Positions 16,772 to 26,216 of a stretch of DNA of 40,201 nucleotides are shown here, in pieces. This DNA comes from an uncultured Cetobacterium sp. (GTDB lineage Bacteria; Fusobacteriota; Fusobacteriia; Fusobacteriales; Fusobacteriaceae): NCBI RefSeq assembly GCF_947038635.1, contig NZ_CAMQXC010000007.1:1-40201 (forward strand), in the 5' to 3' direction. The notes beneath the pieces are model-generated. The model worked only from the letters and a program-made list of their open reading frames with translations. It did no database searches and was not told where the DNA came from. Numbering within the stretch: the stretch's first letter is position 1; each line of letters begins with the position of its first letter. The position numbers and the translations under genes are program-made.

Positions 16772-17413
16772 TTATCCTAAAATATCAAAGATTTCCTTTG
16801 CAATTTCATTTATTTCTTTAGTTCCGTCTAACTCTACCATTACTCCTCTTTTAGAGTAGAAATTAAATAGAGGTGCTGTTTGCTCATGATATGCAGATAA
16901 TCTTTTTTCAACAGTGTCCTTATTATCATCTTTTCTTATGATTAAATCTGATCCACAATAGTCACATTTTCCTTCTACTTTTGGTGGATTATTTTCAATA
17001 TGGAAAGATGCTCCACAATTTGGACAAACTCTTCTTCCAACTACTCTTCCAACAATTAACTCATCTGGAACATTTAAAGAAATAACTTTATCTAAGTTCA
17101 TATTTAACTCTTTTAATAATTCCTCTAATGCTTCTGCTTGTGCTAATGTTCTTGGAAAACCATCTAAAATAAATCCTTTTTTACAGTCTTCCTGTGATAA
17201 TCTATCTTTTATGATTCCTATTATAGTTGAATCTGGAACTAATTTTCCTTCATCCATAAATTTCTTAGCTTCCATTCCCATTTCAGTTCCTTCTGAAATA
17301 GCTGCTCTTAGCATATCTCCAGTTGAAATTTGTGGAATTCCATACTTATCAATTATGAATTTCGCTTGTGTTCCTTTTCCAGCACCTGGTGCTCCAAATA
17401 ACATTATATTCAT
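16772..17413 (-). CDS. adk: adenylate kinase (zinc-lid form)
   Basis: The 213-residue enzyme converts ATP and AMP to two ADP. The P-loop GAPGAGKGT is at residues 7-15 and the lid domain carries C130, C133, C150 and C153 (CPNC and CDYC), a zinc site as in many Gram-positive-type kinases. The start at 17413 has GAGGAG 9 bases upstream, while the ATG at 17422 abuts it. It lies just after a terminator-like hairpin that follows secY, so its level may be set by read-through. Confidence 0.96.
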   Translation of the reverse strand: MNIMLFGAPGAGKGTQAKFIIDKYGIPQISTGDMLRAAISEGTEMGMEAKKFMDEGKLVPDSTIIGIIKDRLSQEDCKKGFILDGFPRTLAQAEALEELLKELNMNLDKVISLNVPDELIVGRVVGRRVCPNCGASFHIENNPPKVEGKCDYCGSDLIIRKDDNKDTVEKRLSAYHEQTAPLFNFYSKRGVMVELDGTKEINEIAKEIFDILG

Positions 17414-17430
17414 TACTTTCATCTCCTCTA

Positions 17431-17466
17431 TTTAAAATAAAAAGGGCACGACATATGCCGTGCCAA
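17431..17466 (-). terminator. terminator or attenuator between secY and adk
   Basis: GGCACG and CGTGCC arms (17464-17459 and 17450-17445), with further G-T and C-G pairs inside, give an 8-base stem with a four-base ATAT loop. On the minus strand CTTTTTATTTT follows. It starts 6 bases after the secY stop. GC-rich and well formed, it should stop at least part of transcription before adk. Confidence 0.8.
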
Positions 17467-17470
17467 GATT

Positions 17471-18751
17471 TTATAAAAATCCCTTATACTCTTTCATGAT
17501 AAGATGAGCATCTATCTGTTGTACAGTATCTAGTGCTACCCCTACTACTATTATTATTCCTGTTCCACCAAAGAATATTGGTAGTCCAAAAGCTTTAAAT
17601 AGTACCATAGGCGCAATTGCGATTAAAGCTAAAAATATAGCTCCACCCCAAGTTATTCTAGTTACAACTCCTTCAAGATAATCAGCCGTATCTGCTCCAG
17701 GTCTAATACTTGGAATCGTACCTCCACCTTGTTTTAAATTTTCTGCAACCTTTTCAGGATCGAAAACTATTGAAGTGTAGAAGAACGAGAAGAATATAAT
17801 TACAGCAGCATATAGTATTAAATATACAGGATGCTGGTCACCAAATATTCTAGCAAGTATTACCTTTCCAGAAAACTCTCCGGGAAGCATGTTTACTACT
17901 AAAGAAGGTATCATCATCACCACAGAAGCAAAAATTACAGGCATTACTCCTGAACTATTTAACTTCAATGGAATATAAGAATTCTGACCCATTCCATTAT
18001 TTCCAGCAAATCCTCTTCCTACATAGTGAACTGGTATTTTTCTTTGCCCTAATTGGAATACAACAATTCCCGCAATTGTTATAATTGCAGCAATCCCCAC
18101 TAATAACAAAACAGGAATAAGAAACTTACTCCCTCTCATATCTTGTATAGTTTGAATAACAGCTCCCGGAGCTCCTGAAATAACATTTAAAAAGATTAGT
18201 AGCGAAACTCCATTACCTATACCTTTGATAGATATTTGTTCCCCTACCCACATTAAAAATATTGTTCCTGCCGTTAAAGTTGTTATTGTTGTTAAGAAAA
18301 ATGTAAACCCTGGTGTTGTTACTAATCCTACCGATTGTAACCAAGTGCATACCCCAATTCCTTGGACTATAGCTATTACAATTGTTAGGTATCTAGTCCA
18401 TTGAGTAATCTTATTTCTTCCTGATTCTCCCTCTTTTTGAATCTCTTCAATTTTAGGAATAATTACAGCAAGTAAACTAAACACGATTGATGAATTGATA
18501 TATGGTACAATTCCCAATGCGAATATAGATACTCTTTGGAAAGCCCCACCTGAGAACATATTAATATATCCTAGTAAATCACTTTGCGCAGTCATTTGAG
18601 CCAAACGATCAATGTCCACACCAGGAGCAGGGATATATGTCCCTACCCTAGCTACTAGGAACATTAATAAGGTGAAGATGATTCTCTCTCTCAGTTCCGG
18701 AATTTTAAATATACCTCTAAGCTTCGTTTCAAACTTTTCAATTAAACCCAA
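17471..18751 (-). CDS. secY: preprotein translocase subunit SecY
   Basis: The 426-residue membrane protein forms the Sec channel. It has ten predicted hydrophobic segments and SecY motifs such as RVGTYIPAPGVD near the N-terminus, GIGNGVSLLIF mid-protein and PGADTADYLEGVVTRI in the C-terminal half. The start codon is TTG, with GAGGTG about 8 bases upstream; no ATG gives a better N-terminus. It follows rplO by 37 bases, the usual spc operon place, and is followed by a terminator-like hairpin. Confidence 0.97.
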   Translation of the reverse strand: MGLIEKFETKLRGIFKIPELRERIIFTLLMFLVARVGTYIPAPGVDIDRLAQMTAQSDLLGYINMFSGGAFQRVSIFALGIVPYINSSIVFSLLAVIIPKIEEIQKEGESGRNKITQWTRYLTIVIAIVQGIGVCTWLQSVGLVTTPGFTFFLTTITTLTAGTIFLMWVGEQISIKGIGNGVSLLIFLNVISGAPGAVIQTIQDMRGSKFLIPVLLLVGIAAIITIAGIVVFQLGQRKIPVHYVGRGFAGNNGMGQNSYIPLKLNSSGVMPVIFASVVMMIPSLVVNMLPGEFSGKVILARIFGDQHPVYLILYAAVIIFFSFFYTSIVFDPEKVAENLKQGGGTIPSIRPGADTADYLEGVVTRITWGGAIFLALIAIAPMVLFKAFGLPIFFGGTGIIIVVGVALDTVQQIDAHLIMKEYKGFL

Positions 18752-18788
18752 AATTCTTCACCTCACATTGAAATAACTAGTCTTTTAA

Positions 18789-19268
18789 TTACTTGTTATT
18801 TTTTGCTACATCAGCAAAAGTTTTAACTTCAAGAATCTCTACAGATCCACCTTTTGCTTCGATAGCTGCTTTCGCAGAAGCAGAAACTTTGTGAGCTTTT
18901 ACAGATACTTTCTTCTCTAGCTCTCCGTTTCCTAAAACTTTGATTCCAGCAAGAGTTTTCTTGATAACACCAGCAGCTACTAATAACTCTGGAGTTACTT
19001 CTGTTCCCTCTTCGAATCTATTTAAATCACATAAGTTTATTATTGCATAATCTTTTCTGAATATTGCGTTAGAGAATCCTCTCTTTGGAGTTCTTCTGTA
19101 TAGAGGCATTTGTCCACCCTCGAAGTAAGGTTTTACCCCTCCTCCAGCTCTAGAGTTTTGTCCATTGCTTCCTTTTCCAGCAGTCTTTCCTAATCCAGAA
19201 GACTCTCCTCTTCCGATTCTTTTTCTAGCTTTTCTTGGTACAGAAGGCTTTAATTCATTTAATTTCAT
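18789..19268 (-). CDS. rplO: 50S ribosomal protein L15 (uL15)
   Basis: The 159-residue protein has the Gly-rich N-terminal tail [17 protein letters not shown] and [15 protein letters not shown], diagnostic for L15. It is a late assembly protein that threads through the 23S core. The ribosome site GAGGAGG lies inside the end of rpmD, 3 bases before the start spacer, so the two are probably coupled. Confidence 0.97.
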   Translation of the reverse strand: MKLNELKPSVPRKARKRIGRGESSGLGKTAGKGSNGQNSRAGGGVKPYFEGGQMPLYRRTPKRGFSNAIFRKDYAIINLCDLNRFEEGTEVTPELLVAAGVIKKTLAGIKVLGNGELEKKVSVKAHKVSASAKAAIEAKGGSVEILEVKTFADVAKNNK

Positions 19269-19271
19269 TGA

Positions 19272-19454
19272 TTATTGCACCTCCTCTACTTTTATTAGGT
19301 AAGATATTTGAGCAATTTTCCCCATTAACTCTGGAGTTACATTGTGCTCTCTAACATCATTCATCTTCTTAAGCCCTAGCGACTTTGCAGTTGCTATATG
19401 GTTAGGCTTTCTTCCGATTATGCTTTTTACAAGCTCTATTCTAAGCTTTGCCAT
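19272..19454 (-). CDS. rpmD: 50S ribosomal protein L30 (uL30)
   Basis: The 60-residue protein starts [19 protein letters not shown] and has [10 protein letters not shown], both typical of L30. It packs against 23S rRNA domain II and is absent from some bacteria. GGAGG lies 8 bases before the ATG. It sits between rpsE and rplO in the standard order. Confidence 0.96.
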   Translation of the reverse strand: MAKLRIELVKSIIGRKPNHIATAKSLGLKKMNDVREHNVTPELMGKIAQISYLIKVEEVQ

Positions 19455-19467
19455 CTTTTTTTACCTC

Positions 19468-19968
19468 CTAGCTTAAGATTTCCTTTACTTCTTTTCCTCT
19501 TAAAGCTGCAACTTCTTCAGCAGTTCTTAATGCTGCTAATCCTTCAATTGTAGCTCTTGCAACGTTGAACTTATTTCTTGATCCTTTAATTTTTGTAAGG
19601 ATGTTATGTACTCCTGCTAACTCAAGAATCTCTCTACAAGATGATCCTGCGATAACTCCAGTACCTTCATAAGCTGGTGCCATCCATATAGATGTTGCTC
19701 CCCATTTACCAACGATTTCGTGAGGAATAGTAGTTCCTTTTAATGAAACCTTTACCATGTTTTTCTTAGCAGAAGCGATTGCTTTTCTGATTGCATCAGG
19801 TACACCATTCGCTTTTCCTAGTCCTATTCCTACGTTTCCTTCAGCGTCTCCTACAGCAGCTAAAACAGAGAAAGATATAGTTCTTCCTCCTTTAGTTGTC
19901 TTAGAAACTCTAGAAATCTTCAATAATTTCTCTTGAAATTGTTTTTCTTCTTTAACTAACTTAGACAA
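19468..19968 (-). CDS. rpsE: 30S ribosomal protein S5 (uS5)
   Basis: The 166-residue protein has the S5 dsRNA-binding N-terminal domain (SKTTKGGRTISFSVLAAVGD) and the fold GVIAGSSCREILELAGV. It controls decoding fidelity and helps form the mRNA entry helicase. The start codon is TTG, with GGAGG 7 bases upstream; no in-frame ATG lies before the conserved sequence. Confidence 0.97.
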   Translation of the reverse strand: MSKLVKEEKQFQEKLLKISRVSKTTKGGRTISFSVLAAVGDAEGNVGIGLGKANGVPDAIRKAIASAKKNMVKVSLKGTTIPHEIVGKWGATSIWMAPAYEGTGVIAGSSCREILELAGVHNILTKIKGSRNKFNVARATIEGLAALRTAEEVAALRGKEVKEILS

Positions 19969-19992
19969 GTGAAGTCCTCCTCTCTACAAGAA

Positions 19993-20361
19993 TTAGAATT
20001 TAAGTCCTGCTTCTCTTGCAGCCTCTGCAAGGGCAGCTACTCTTCCTGTGTATTTATATCCAGATCTGTCAAATACTATAACAGATATTTCTTTTGCTAC
20101 AGCTCTTTCAGCGATTGCTTTTCCAACAAGCTTAGCAGACTCGATGTTTCCACCGTGCTTTACATTTCCTTTGATCTCTTTATCGATAGTAGATGCAGAA
20201 ACTAAAGTTACTCCATTTACGTCATCAACTAATTGAGCAAAAATGTTGTTGTTTGATCTATATATAGAAAGTCTTGGTCTCTCAGCTGTACCAGAAATCT
20301 TGCTTCTGATAGATAAGTGCTTTCTTCTTCTAATAGCGTCTCTATTAACTCTCTTAAACAA
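19993..20361 (-). CDS. rplR: 50S ribosomal protein L18 (uL18)
   Basis: The 122-residue protein binds 5S rRNA together with L5 and L25. It shows [18 protein letters not shown] and the C-terminal [25 protein letters not shown], the family signature. The start codon is TTG with GGAGG 8 bases upstream. It lies between rplF and rpsE. Confidence 0.97.
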   Translation of the reverse strand: MFKRVNRDAIRRRKHLSIRSKISGTAERPRLSIYRSNNNIFAQLVDDVNGVTLVSASTIDKEIKGNVKHGGNIESAKLVGKAIAERAVAKEISVIVFDRSGYKYTGRVAALAEAAREAGLKF

Positions 20362-20408
20362 CTTTTTAACCTCCTTATTCTCAGCACACTAACCTTTTTT
20401 AGTTAGTA

Positions 20409-20945
20409 TTATGATTTCTTACCTTCTTTTCTTCTGATTACTTCGTCAGAATACTTAACTCCTTTTCCTTTATAAGGCTCTGGAGCTCTCTTAGATCTGA
20501 TGTCAGCAGCAACTTGTCCTACTACATCTTTCTCTATTCCTTCAATGTGGATAGTTGTATTTTTCTCAACTGTCATTTTGATTCCTTCAACAGCATTGAT
20601 TACAACTGGGTGAGAATAACCTAAAGCCATCTCTAATCCAGCATTTTTCTCAGTAGCTCTGTATCCAACTCCAACAAGTGTAAGAGTTTTCTTGAAACCT
20701 TCAGATACTCCAACAACCATGTTGTTTAAAAGTGCTCTTGTAGTTCCGTGTATAGCTCTTACAGCTGGTAGATCGTTTGGTCTTGCAACTGTGATCTCAT
20801 TGTTTTCCACATTTATTGTTAACTCTTCGTTAAATTTTTTAGTTAAAGTACCTTTAGGTCCTTTTACAGTAACTACGTTTCCTGCAGTTAATGTAACTTC
20901 TACCCCAGCAGGTACCACTATGATCTTTTTACCTACTCTTGACAT
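20409..20945 (-). CDS. rplF: 50S ribosomal protein L6 (uL6)
   Basis: The 178-residue protein has two related domains and the C-terminal signature [16 protein letters not shown]. It begins [17 protein letters not shown] and sits near the factor-binding site and the sarcin-ricin loop. GGAGG is 7 bases before ATG. It lies between rpsH and rplR. Confidence 0.97.
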   Translation of the reverse strand: MSRVGKKIIVVPAGVEVTLTAGNVVTVKGPKGTLTKKFNEELTINVENNEITVARPNDLPAVRAIHGTTRALLNNMVVGVSEGFKKTLTLVGVGYRATEKNAGLEMALGYSHPVVINAVEGIKMTVEKNTTIHIEGIEKDVVGQVAADIRSKRAPEPYKGKGVKYSDEVIRRKEGKKS

Positions 20946-20963
20946 ATGGCTACCTCCTAGTTA

Positions 20964-21359
20964 TTACCAAACGAATGCAAGAATTTCTCCACCCATGTTC
21001 TCTCTTCTAGCAGTTCTATCTGTTACGATTCCTTTAGAAGTTGAAACAATAGCGATTCCTAAACCTGATAATACTCTTGGCATATCCTCTACAGAAGAAT
21101 AAACTCTTCTTCCTGGCTTAGATATTCTCTTGATTCCTTTGATTACTCTTTCTTTTCCGTCATACTTTAAGTATACTCTTATATTCTTTTTATTTCCATC
21201 TGTTACAATTTTGTAGTTAGAAATATATCCCTCTTCTTTTAAAATCTCAGCGATTCTCTCTTTTATGTTAGAGTGAGGAACATCTGTTTTCTCATGCATT
21301 ACCGCATTTGCATTTCTAACTCTTGTTAACATATCTGCAATTGGATCTGTTAAAAACAT
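20964..21359 (-). CDS. rpsH: 30S ribosomal protein S8 (uS8)
   Basis: The 131-residue protein begins [20 protein letters not shown] and ends [12 protein letters not shown], with [13 protein letters not shown] before it, the S8 RNA-binding motif. S8 binds helix 21 of 16S rRNA and in E. coli represses the spc operon by binding within the L5 message. A matching site in rplE was not identified here. AGGAGG lies 9 bases before ATG. Confidence 0.97.
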   Translation of the reverse strand: MFLTDPIADMLTRVRNANAVMHEKTDVPHSNIKERIAEILKEEGYISNYKIVTDGNKKNIRVYLKYDGKERVIKGIKRISKPGRRVYSSVEDMPRVLSGLGIAIVSTSKGIVTDRTARRENMGGEILAFVW

Positions 21360-21382
21360 CTATTAAATCCTCCTTTCATCAA

Positions 21383-21670
21383 TTACCAAGATGACTTCTT
21401 CACACCTGGAATAAGTCCAGCACCTGCTAATTGTCTGAACTTAACTCTCGAAATTCCGAATTCTCTCATGAATCCTCTTGGTCTTCCATCTAATTGACAT
21501 CTATTTTTCTTTCTAACTTCTGAAGAGTTCTTAGGTAATTTGTTTAGCTCAAACATAGCTTCCATATCTCCCTCGTTGATTCTCTTCTTCAGTTCAGCTC
21601 TCTTTTCAGCATATTTGTCGCATAAAGTTGTTCTTTTAACTTCTCTAGCGATCATTGACTTTTTAGCCAT
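21383..21670 (-). CDS. rpsN: 30S ribosomal protein S14 (uS14), long zinc-free form
   Basis: The 95-residue protein has the long C- type layout: [13 protein letters not shown], an insert near residues 30-50, and [29 protein letters not shown] split across the C-terminal half. The CxxC pairs of the short zinc form are missing. S14 lies in the small-subunit head. GGAGG lies 10 bases before ATG. The order rplE-rpsN-rpsH is standard. Confidence 0.96.
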   Translation of the reverse strand: MAKKSMIAREVKRTTLCDKYAEKRAELKKRINEGDMEAMFELNKLPKNSSEVRKKNRCQLDGRPRGFMREFGISRVKFRQLAGAGLIPGVKKSSW

Positions 21671-21692
21671 TTATTATTAACCTCCTCACTAT

Positions 21693-22244
21693 TTACTTTT
21701 TAAAAGGCATTCCGAATGCCTTAAGTAAAGCTCTTCCTTCTTCATCTGTTTTAGCTGAAGATACTATAGTGATAGACATTCCTAAAAGCTTGTCAACTTT
21801 ATCAAATTCGATCTCAGGGAAAACTAATTGATCTCTTAATCCTAAAGAGTAGTTTCCTCTTCCGTCGAATGAATCCGCTGGAACTCCTTCGAAGTCTCTT
21901 ACTCTTGGAAGAACTACATTTACTAATCTATCTAGAAAATCGTACATTCTCTCTTTTCTTAAAGTAACTTTTGCACCGATTGGCATTCCTTCTCTTAACT
22001 TAAATCCAGCTTCTGATTTTTTTGCTTTTCTTACAACTGGCTTTTGTCCTGTGATTATTGCTAAATCAGCCATTGCAGCATCGATTAACTTAGAGTTTTG
22101 AGTTGCCTCTCCTACTCCCATGTTAACAACGATTCTGTCTAATTTTGGACATTCCATAACGTTAGATAATCCTAACTCTTTTACTAAGTTAGCAACTATT
22201 GTTTCGTTATATAACTTATGATATCTAGAAACGTATTTAGACAC
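21693..22244 (-). CDS. rplE: 50S ribosomal protein L5 (uL5)
   Basis: The 183-residue protein binds 5S rRNA and forms an intersubunit bridge with S13. It carries [14 protein letters not shown] and [16 protein letters not shown]-like sequence ([17 protein letters not shown] here). The start codon is GTG with GGAGGAG about 8 bases upstream. Located between rplX and rpsN. Confidence 0.97.
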   Translation of the reverse strand: MSKYVSRYHKLYNETIVANLVKELGLSNVMECPKLDRIVVNMGVGEATQNSKLIDAAMADLAIITGQKPVVRKAKKSEAGFKLREGMPIGAKVTLRKERMYDFLDRLVNVVLPRVRDFEGVPADSFDGRGNYSLGLRDQLVFPEIEFDKVDKLLGMSITIVSSAKTDEEGRALLKAFGMPFKK

Positions 22245-22262
22245 TTACGTTCTCCTCCTCTC

Positions 22263-22604
22263 TTATAAAGTTTCTCCAGATACTTTAGAGTATCTTACTT
22301 TTTTACCGTCCACAAACTTGTATCCAACTCTAGTTGGCTTACCAGCTTTCTCATCAAATAACATTACTTTTGAAGAGAACATTGGAGCTGGTTTAGTTAC
22401 AACTCCACCTTGTGGGTTTATTTGTGAAGGTTTCATATGCTTTGTGATCATATTGATATTCTCAATAACAATCTTTCCTTTTTTAGGGAATACTTTTAAA
22501 ACCTTACCTGTTTTTCCTTTATCTTTTCCAGATATTACGTAAACTGTATCTCCAGTTTTTACATGTAATGACTCTGGTACAAATTTAATCTTAGGTTTAG
22601 CCAC
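22263..22604 (-). CDS. rplX: 50S ribosomal protein L24 (uL24)
   Basis: The 113-residue protein has the KOW motif ([20 protein letters not shown], about 19-38) and the N-terminal basic patch. It starts assembly of the large subunit by binding the 5' end of 23S rRNA. The start codon is GTG, with GGAGG 9 bases upstream. Positioned between rplN and rplE. Confidence 0.97.
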   Translation of the reverse strand: MAKPKIKFVPESLHVKTGDTVYVISGKDKGKTGKVLKVFPKKGKIVIENINMITKHMKPSQINPQGGVVTKPAPMFSSKVMLFDEKAGKPTRVGYKFVDGKKVRYSKVSGETL

Positions 22605-22626
22605 GACAATTAGCCTCCTCTCTCAA

Positions 22627-22995
22627 TTATATTACTTCTGGAGCTAGTGATACTATCTTCATGAAGTCTTTAGCTCTTAATTCTCTTGCAACTGGTCCGA
22701 AGATTCTTGTTGCTCTTGGTTCATTATTGTTATTTAAGATAACAGCTGCGTTATCATCAAATTTAATATATGATCCATCTTCTCTTCTTAATTCTTTTCT
22801 TGTTCTAACAATAACTGCCTTTACTACGTCTCCTTTTTTAACGTTTCCACCAGGTATTGCTTCCTTAACTGATGCCACAACAATGTCACCGATTCTTCCG
22901 AATCTTCTTCTAGATCCTCCAAGAACTCTTATAACCATAAGTTTTTTAGCTCCCGAGTTATCAGCAACATTAAGGATAGTTTGTTGTTGTACCAT
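22627..22995 (-). CDS. rplN: 50S ribosomal protein L14 (uL14)
   Basis: The 122-residue protein starts [19 protein letters not shown] and ends [13 protein letters not shown], the conserved L14 sequence. It lies at the intersubunit face and contacts helix 44 and L19. ATG start with GGAGG upstream. It follows rpsQ by 34 bases. Confidence 0.98.
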   Translation of the reverse strand: MVQQQTILNVADNSGAKKLMVIRVLGGSRRRFGRIGDIVVASVKEAIPGGNVKKGDVVKAVIVRTRKELRREDGSYIKFDDNAAVILNNNNEPRATRIFGPVARELRAKDFMKIVSLAPEVI

Positions 22996-23029
22996 TAAAT
23001 TATCCTCCTCTCAACAATAATTTGGATTA

Positions 23030-23281
23030 TTATCTAGCTTTCTCTATAATATCAACTAGTCTCCATCTCTTATCTCTAGATAATGGTCTAGTTTCCATGA
23101 TTCTTACTTTATCTCCAGTTTGAGCTACGTTGTTCTCGTCATGCGCTTTGAACTTCATAGTCTTCTTAACTCTCTTTTTGTAGATTGGGTGTAATGTCAT
23201 TGTTTCGATAGCAACAACTATCGTCTTGTCCATCTTATCAGAAACAACGATTCCTTCTCTTACTTTTCTCTCGTTTCTCAA
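23030..23281 (-). CDS. rpsQ: 30S ribosomal protein S17 (uS17)
   Basis: The 83-residue OB-fold protein has [17 protein letters not shown] and [16 protein letters not shown], typical of S17, an early assembly protein on 16S helix 11. The start codon is TTG with GGAGG 8 bases upstream and no alternative ATG. Confidence 0.97.
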   Translation of the reverse strand: MRNERKVREGIVVSDKMDKTIVVAIETMTLHPIYKKRVKKTMKFKAHDENNVAQTGDKVRIMETRPLSRDKRWRLVDIIEKAR

Positions 23282-23331
23282 GATTTTGACCTCCTCTTCT
23301 TAAGAATCTATATTCTAACTTTAAGATTTAA

Positions 23332-23514
23332 TTATCTTTCGTTTAATATAGTGTTTATTCTTGCGATCTCTCTTCTTACTTCTCTAATCTTAGCAGTGTT
23401 AGTTACTTGTCCTAATGAAAGTTGAAACTTTAGGTTGAAAAGTTCTTCCTTAAGCTCTTTACACTTTACTACTAAGTCTTCAGTAGATATTTCTCTTATT
23501 TCCTTAGCTCTCAT
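23332..23514 (-). CDS. rpmC: 50S ribosomal protein L29 (uL29)
   Basis: The 60-residue helical protein reads [14 protein letters not shown] and contains LFNLKFQLSLGQVTNTAKIR, the L29 signature. It lies at the tunnel exit near L23, where trigger factor and SRP dock. Its ATG overlaps the rplP stop by one base (TAATG), so translation is coupled. Confidence 0.96.
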   Translation of the reverse strand: MRAKEIREISTEDLVVKCKELKEELFNLKFQLSLGQVTNTAKIREVRREIARINTILNER

Positions 23515-23936
23515 TAGTTCTCACCACCATTCTCTCTTTTTACAATCTTACATCTGATAGGAAGTTTCATAGAAGCTTTTCTTAAAGCTGCTATTGCTTT
23601 CTCTTCAGTAACACCAGATACCTCGAACATTATTCTTCCAGGTTTAACTACTGCTACCCAACCTTCTACGTTTCCTTTACCTTTACCCATTCTTACTCCA
23701 GCTGGTCTAGCAGTAATTGGCTTATCTGGGAATATTCTAATGAAAGTCTTACCTTCTCTTTTGAATGTTCTGTTGATTCCAACTCTACAAGATTCAATCT
23801 GTCTGTTTGTTATCCATGCTGGCTCAAGGGCTTGTAATCCGTAATCTCCGAAAGCAACAGTGTTACCTCTTTGAGCTGTACCCTTCATTCTTCCTCTAAA
23901 CATTTTTCTATGTTTCGTTCTTTTAGGCATTAACAT
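23514..23936 (-). CDS. rplP: 50S ribosomal protein L16 (uL16)
   Basis: The 140-residue protein begins [19 protein letters not shown] and contains [19 protein letters not shown], diagnostic for L16, which organises the A-site side of the peptidyl-transferase centre. The first ATG is preferred: GGAGG lies 12 bases upstream, against 18 for the MPKR start. The spacer from rpsC is only two bases. Confidence 0.97.
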   Translation of the reverse strand: MLMPKRTKHRKMFRGRMKGTAQRGNTVAFGDYGLQALEPAWITNRQIESCRVGINRTFKREGKTFIRIFPDKPITARPAGVRMGKGKGNVEGWVAVVKPGRIMFEVSGVTEEKAIAALRKASMKLPIRCKIVKRENGGEN

Positions 23937-23938
23937 GA

Positions 23939-24595
23939 TTACGCTTCCCCTCCTTCCTTCTTAGTTGGAAGTACTTCACCGTGGAAGATCCAAACCTTGA
24001 TTCCAAGAGCTCCATATGTTGTATGAGATGTAGCTGTTGCATAGTCGATATCTGCTCTTAATGTATGTAGAGGTACTTTTCCTTCTACTACCCACTCAGA
24101 TCTTGCGATCTCAGCACCATTTAATCTTCCAGAAACCATAACTTTGATTCCTTTTGCTCCTGCTTTCATTGCTCTCATAACAGCTTGGCTTACTGCTCTT
24201 TTGTAAGCTACTCTCTTCTCGATAGATGTAGCTATATTTTCTGCAACTAAAGTTGCATCTTTATTGAATTCTTTAACCTCTTGAACTTTAACTGTAACTT
24301 TTCTTCCAGTCATAGCTTCAAGTTTAGCTCTTAATGATTCTATTTCAGAACCTTTTCTTCCGATGATTATTCCAGCTTTAGCTGTGTGTATTAAAACTAC
24401 AACGTGCGACGGAGAAGTTCTCTCGATTTTTACCTTCGAAATTCCCGCGTGGAAGTAGTTCTTTTTGATCATTTCTCTGATCTTTGTATCTTCATGGAAG
24501 AACTTTGCGTATTCTTTTTTATCTGCATACCAGATAGAATCCCAAGTTCTTGTTATTCCAAGTCTCAGTCCTCTAGGGTCTACTTTTTGTCCCAC
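23939..24595 (-). CDS. rpsC: 30S ribosomal protein S3 (uS3)
   Basis: The 218-residue protein has the type II KH domain (about 60-110; [15 protein letters not shown]) and a C-terminal domain with [15 protein letters not shown]. It lines the mRNA entry channel with S4 and S5. The start codon is GTG with GGAGG 7 bases upstream. Located between rplV and rplP. Confidence 0.97.
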   Translation of the reverse strand: MGQKVDPRGLRLGITRTWDSIWYADKKEYAKFFHEDTKIREMIKKNYFHAGISKVKIERTSPSHVVVLIHTAKAGIIIGRKGSEIESLRAKLEAMTGRKVTVKVQEVKEFNKDATLVAENIATSIEKRVAYKRAVSQAVMRAMKAGAKGIKVMVSGRLNGAEIARSEWVVEGKVPLHTLRADIDYATATSHTTYGALGIKVWIFHGEVLPTKKEGGEA

Positions 24596-24610
24596 AGTCT
24601 TACCTCCTTA

Positions 24611-24943
24611 CTACTTTTCAGACACTGCCACAACAATGTGTGCTGTTGGTTTTCTTATTATATCTGCTCTTCCCATCGCTCTTGGCATTATTCTCTTAAG
24701 CGCTGGTCCGTCGTTTATCATTATAGTTGATACTACTAACTTCTCCTCATCCATGTTGAAGTTGTTAGTTGCATTAGCAATTGCTGATGCTAGTGTTTTC
24801 TTTATAAATCTAGCTGCTTTTTTGTTAGTAAACTCTAACGTATCTAAAGCTTCTAATGCTGATTTTCCTCTCACTAAGTCTGCTACAAGTCTAGCTTTTC
24901 TTGGAGATAATCTTACGAATCTAGTTATTGCTCTAGCTTCCAC
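24611..24943 (-). CDS. rplV: 50S ribosomal protein L22 (uL22)
   Basis: The 110-residue protein has RLSPRKARLVADLVRGKSA and a beta-hairpin region (about 78-98) that lines the nascent-chain tunnel, where macrolide resistance changes occur; nothing unusual is seen there. The start codon is GTG, with GGAGG 7 bases upstream. Located between rpsS and rpsC. Confidence 0.97.
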   Translation of the reverse strand: MEARAITRFVRLSPRKARLVADLVRGKSALEALDTLEFTNKKAARFIKKTLASAIANATNNFNMDEEKLVVSTIMINDGPALKRIMPRAMGRADIIRKPTAHIVVAVSEK

Positions 24944-24990
24944 TAGTCCAACCTCCTTTTCCTACTATCAATTTATTAATTTAAAATCGA

Positions 24991-25272
24991 TTATTTTTTC
25001 TTTTTCTTTTTGTCTACACCGTGACCATAGTATGTTCTAGTTGGTGCGAACTCACCTAGTTTATGTCCAACCATTTGCTCAGTCACATGAACTGGTATGT
25101 GCTTTTTACCATTGTAAACACCAAATGTTAATCCTATAAAGTTAGGGAATATTGTTGATCTTCTAGACCAAGTCTTTATTACCGCTTTTATATTCTCAGT
25201 AGCTACTGCTTCCTCAACTTTTTTCATTAAGTGGTGGTCACAAAAAGGTCCTTTTTTTAATGATCTAGCCAT
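24991..25272 (-). CDS. rpsS: 30S ribosomal protein S19 (uS19)
   Basis: The 93-residue protein has [35 protein letters not shown] and [14 protein letters not shown], diagnostic for S19 in the head of the small subunit. It ends in a lysine-rich tail. ATG start with GGAGG about 9 bases upstream. It follows rplB by 24 bases. Confidence 0.97.
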   Translation of the reverse strand: MARSLKKGPFCDHHLMKKVEEAVATENIKAVIKTWSRRSTIFPNFIGLTFGVYNGKKHIPVHVTEQMVGHKLGEFAPTRTYYGHGVDKKKKKK

Positions 25273-25296
25273 TACCTATTAGCCTCCTCTCGAAAA

Positions 25297-26127
25297 TTAC
25301 TTTTCGTTTCTTCTTCTTACGATAAACTTGTCTGAAGTTTTTCTTCCTCTTGTTCTAACACCATGAGCTGGTTTACCCCAAGGAGTCATAGGAGATTTTC
25401 TTCCAACAGGAGCTTTACCTTCTCCTCCACCGTGTGGGTGATCACAAGGGTTCATTACAGATCCTCTTACGTGAGGTCTTCTTCCTTTGTGTCTGTTTCT
25501 TCCAGCTTTACCTAGTGATACTAGGCTGTGCTCAGAGTTTCCTACTTCACCGATAGTTGCCATACATTCTCCGTGAATTAATCTTAATTCACCTGATGGT
25601 AACTGAACGTGACAGTAAGTTCCTTCTTTTGCAACTAGTCTTGCTGCAGTTCCTGCAGATCTAACTAATTGTCCACCCTTTCCTCTTTGTAACTCAACGT
25701 TGTGTATCTGTGATCCAACAGGCATCTCTTTTAATTTAAGAGCATTTCCTGGCTTTATTTCAGCATTTGAACCAGCCATTACGATATCACCTTTCTTAAG
25801 TCCCTTTGGAGCAAGAATATATCTCTTCTCTCCGTCTGCGTACGATAGTAATGCAATGTTTGCAGTTCTATTTGGATCGTACTCTAGTGATACTACCTTT
25901 GCAGGTACATCTAATTTATTTCTTTTAAAGTCGATGATTCTGTAAAGTCTTTTGTGTCCCTTGTCTCTATTTCTACAAGTTCTGTGTCCATAGTTATCTC
26001 TACCATAAGCAGATTTTAATGGAGTAGTTAAAGACTTTTCAGGTCTAACTTTATCTAAATCTTCGTTAACTAATCTAGACATATGTCTAGTACCATTAGT
26101 TATAGCATTTAACTTTCTAATTGCCAT
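25297..26127 (-). CDS. rplB: 50S ribosomal protein L2 (uL2)
   Basis: The 276-residue protein is required for the peptidyl-transferase centre. It contains [19 protein letters not shown] and [18 protein letters not shown], with the conserved histidine near the active centre (HPHGGGEG). The start at 26127 (MAIRKLN) has GGAGG 8 bases upstream; an upstream start would only add MEVNK. It follows rplW after an 89-base spacer that carries a duplicated 16-base sequence. Confidence 0.98.
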   Translation of the reverse strand: MAIRKLNAITNGTRHMSRLVNEDLDKVRPEKSLTTPLKSAYGRDNYGHRTCRNRDKGHKRLYRIIDFKRNKLDVPAKVVSLEYDPNRTANIALLSYADGEKRYILAPKGLKKGDIVMAGSNAEIKPGNALKLKEMPVGSQIHNVELQRGKGGQLVRSAGTAARLVAKEGTYCHVQLPSGELRLIHGECMATIGEVGNSEHSLVSLGKAGRNRHKGRRPHVRGSVMNPCDHPHGGGEGKAPVGRKSPMTPWGKPAHGVRTRGRKTSDKFIVRRRNEK

Positions 26128-26151
26128 TTTGTTAACCTCCAAAATTTCCTG

Positions 26152-26213
26152 ACCTATAATTATCTTTAGCTTTATCCTTTTATATATAAAGAACTAAACC
26201 TCTAATTATCTTT
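26152..26213 (-). repeat. 16-base direct repeat in the rplW-rplB spacer
   Basis: On the minus strand AAAGATAATTA(G/T)AGGT occurs twice (26213-26198 and 26167-26152), 15 of 16 bases identical. Between them TTTAG and CTAAA can pair around a TTTATATATAAA palindrome. The spacer is otherwise gene-free. Two copies around a hairpin suggest an RNA-binding site for an autoregulating protein, or chance in AT-rich sequence. Confidence 0.5.
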
Positions 26214-26216
26214 CAA

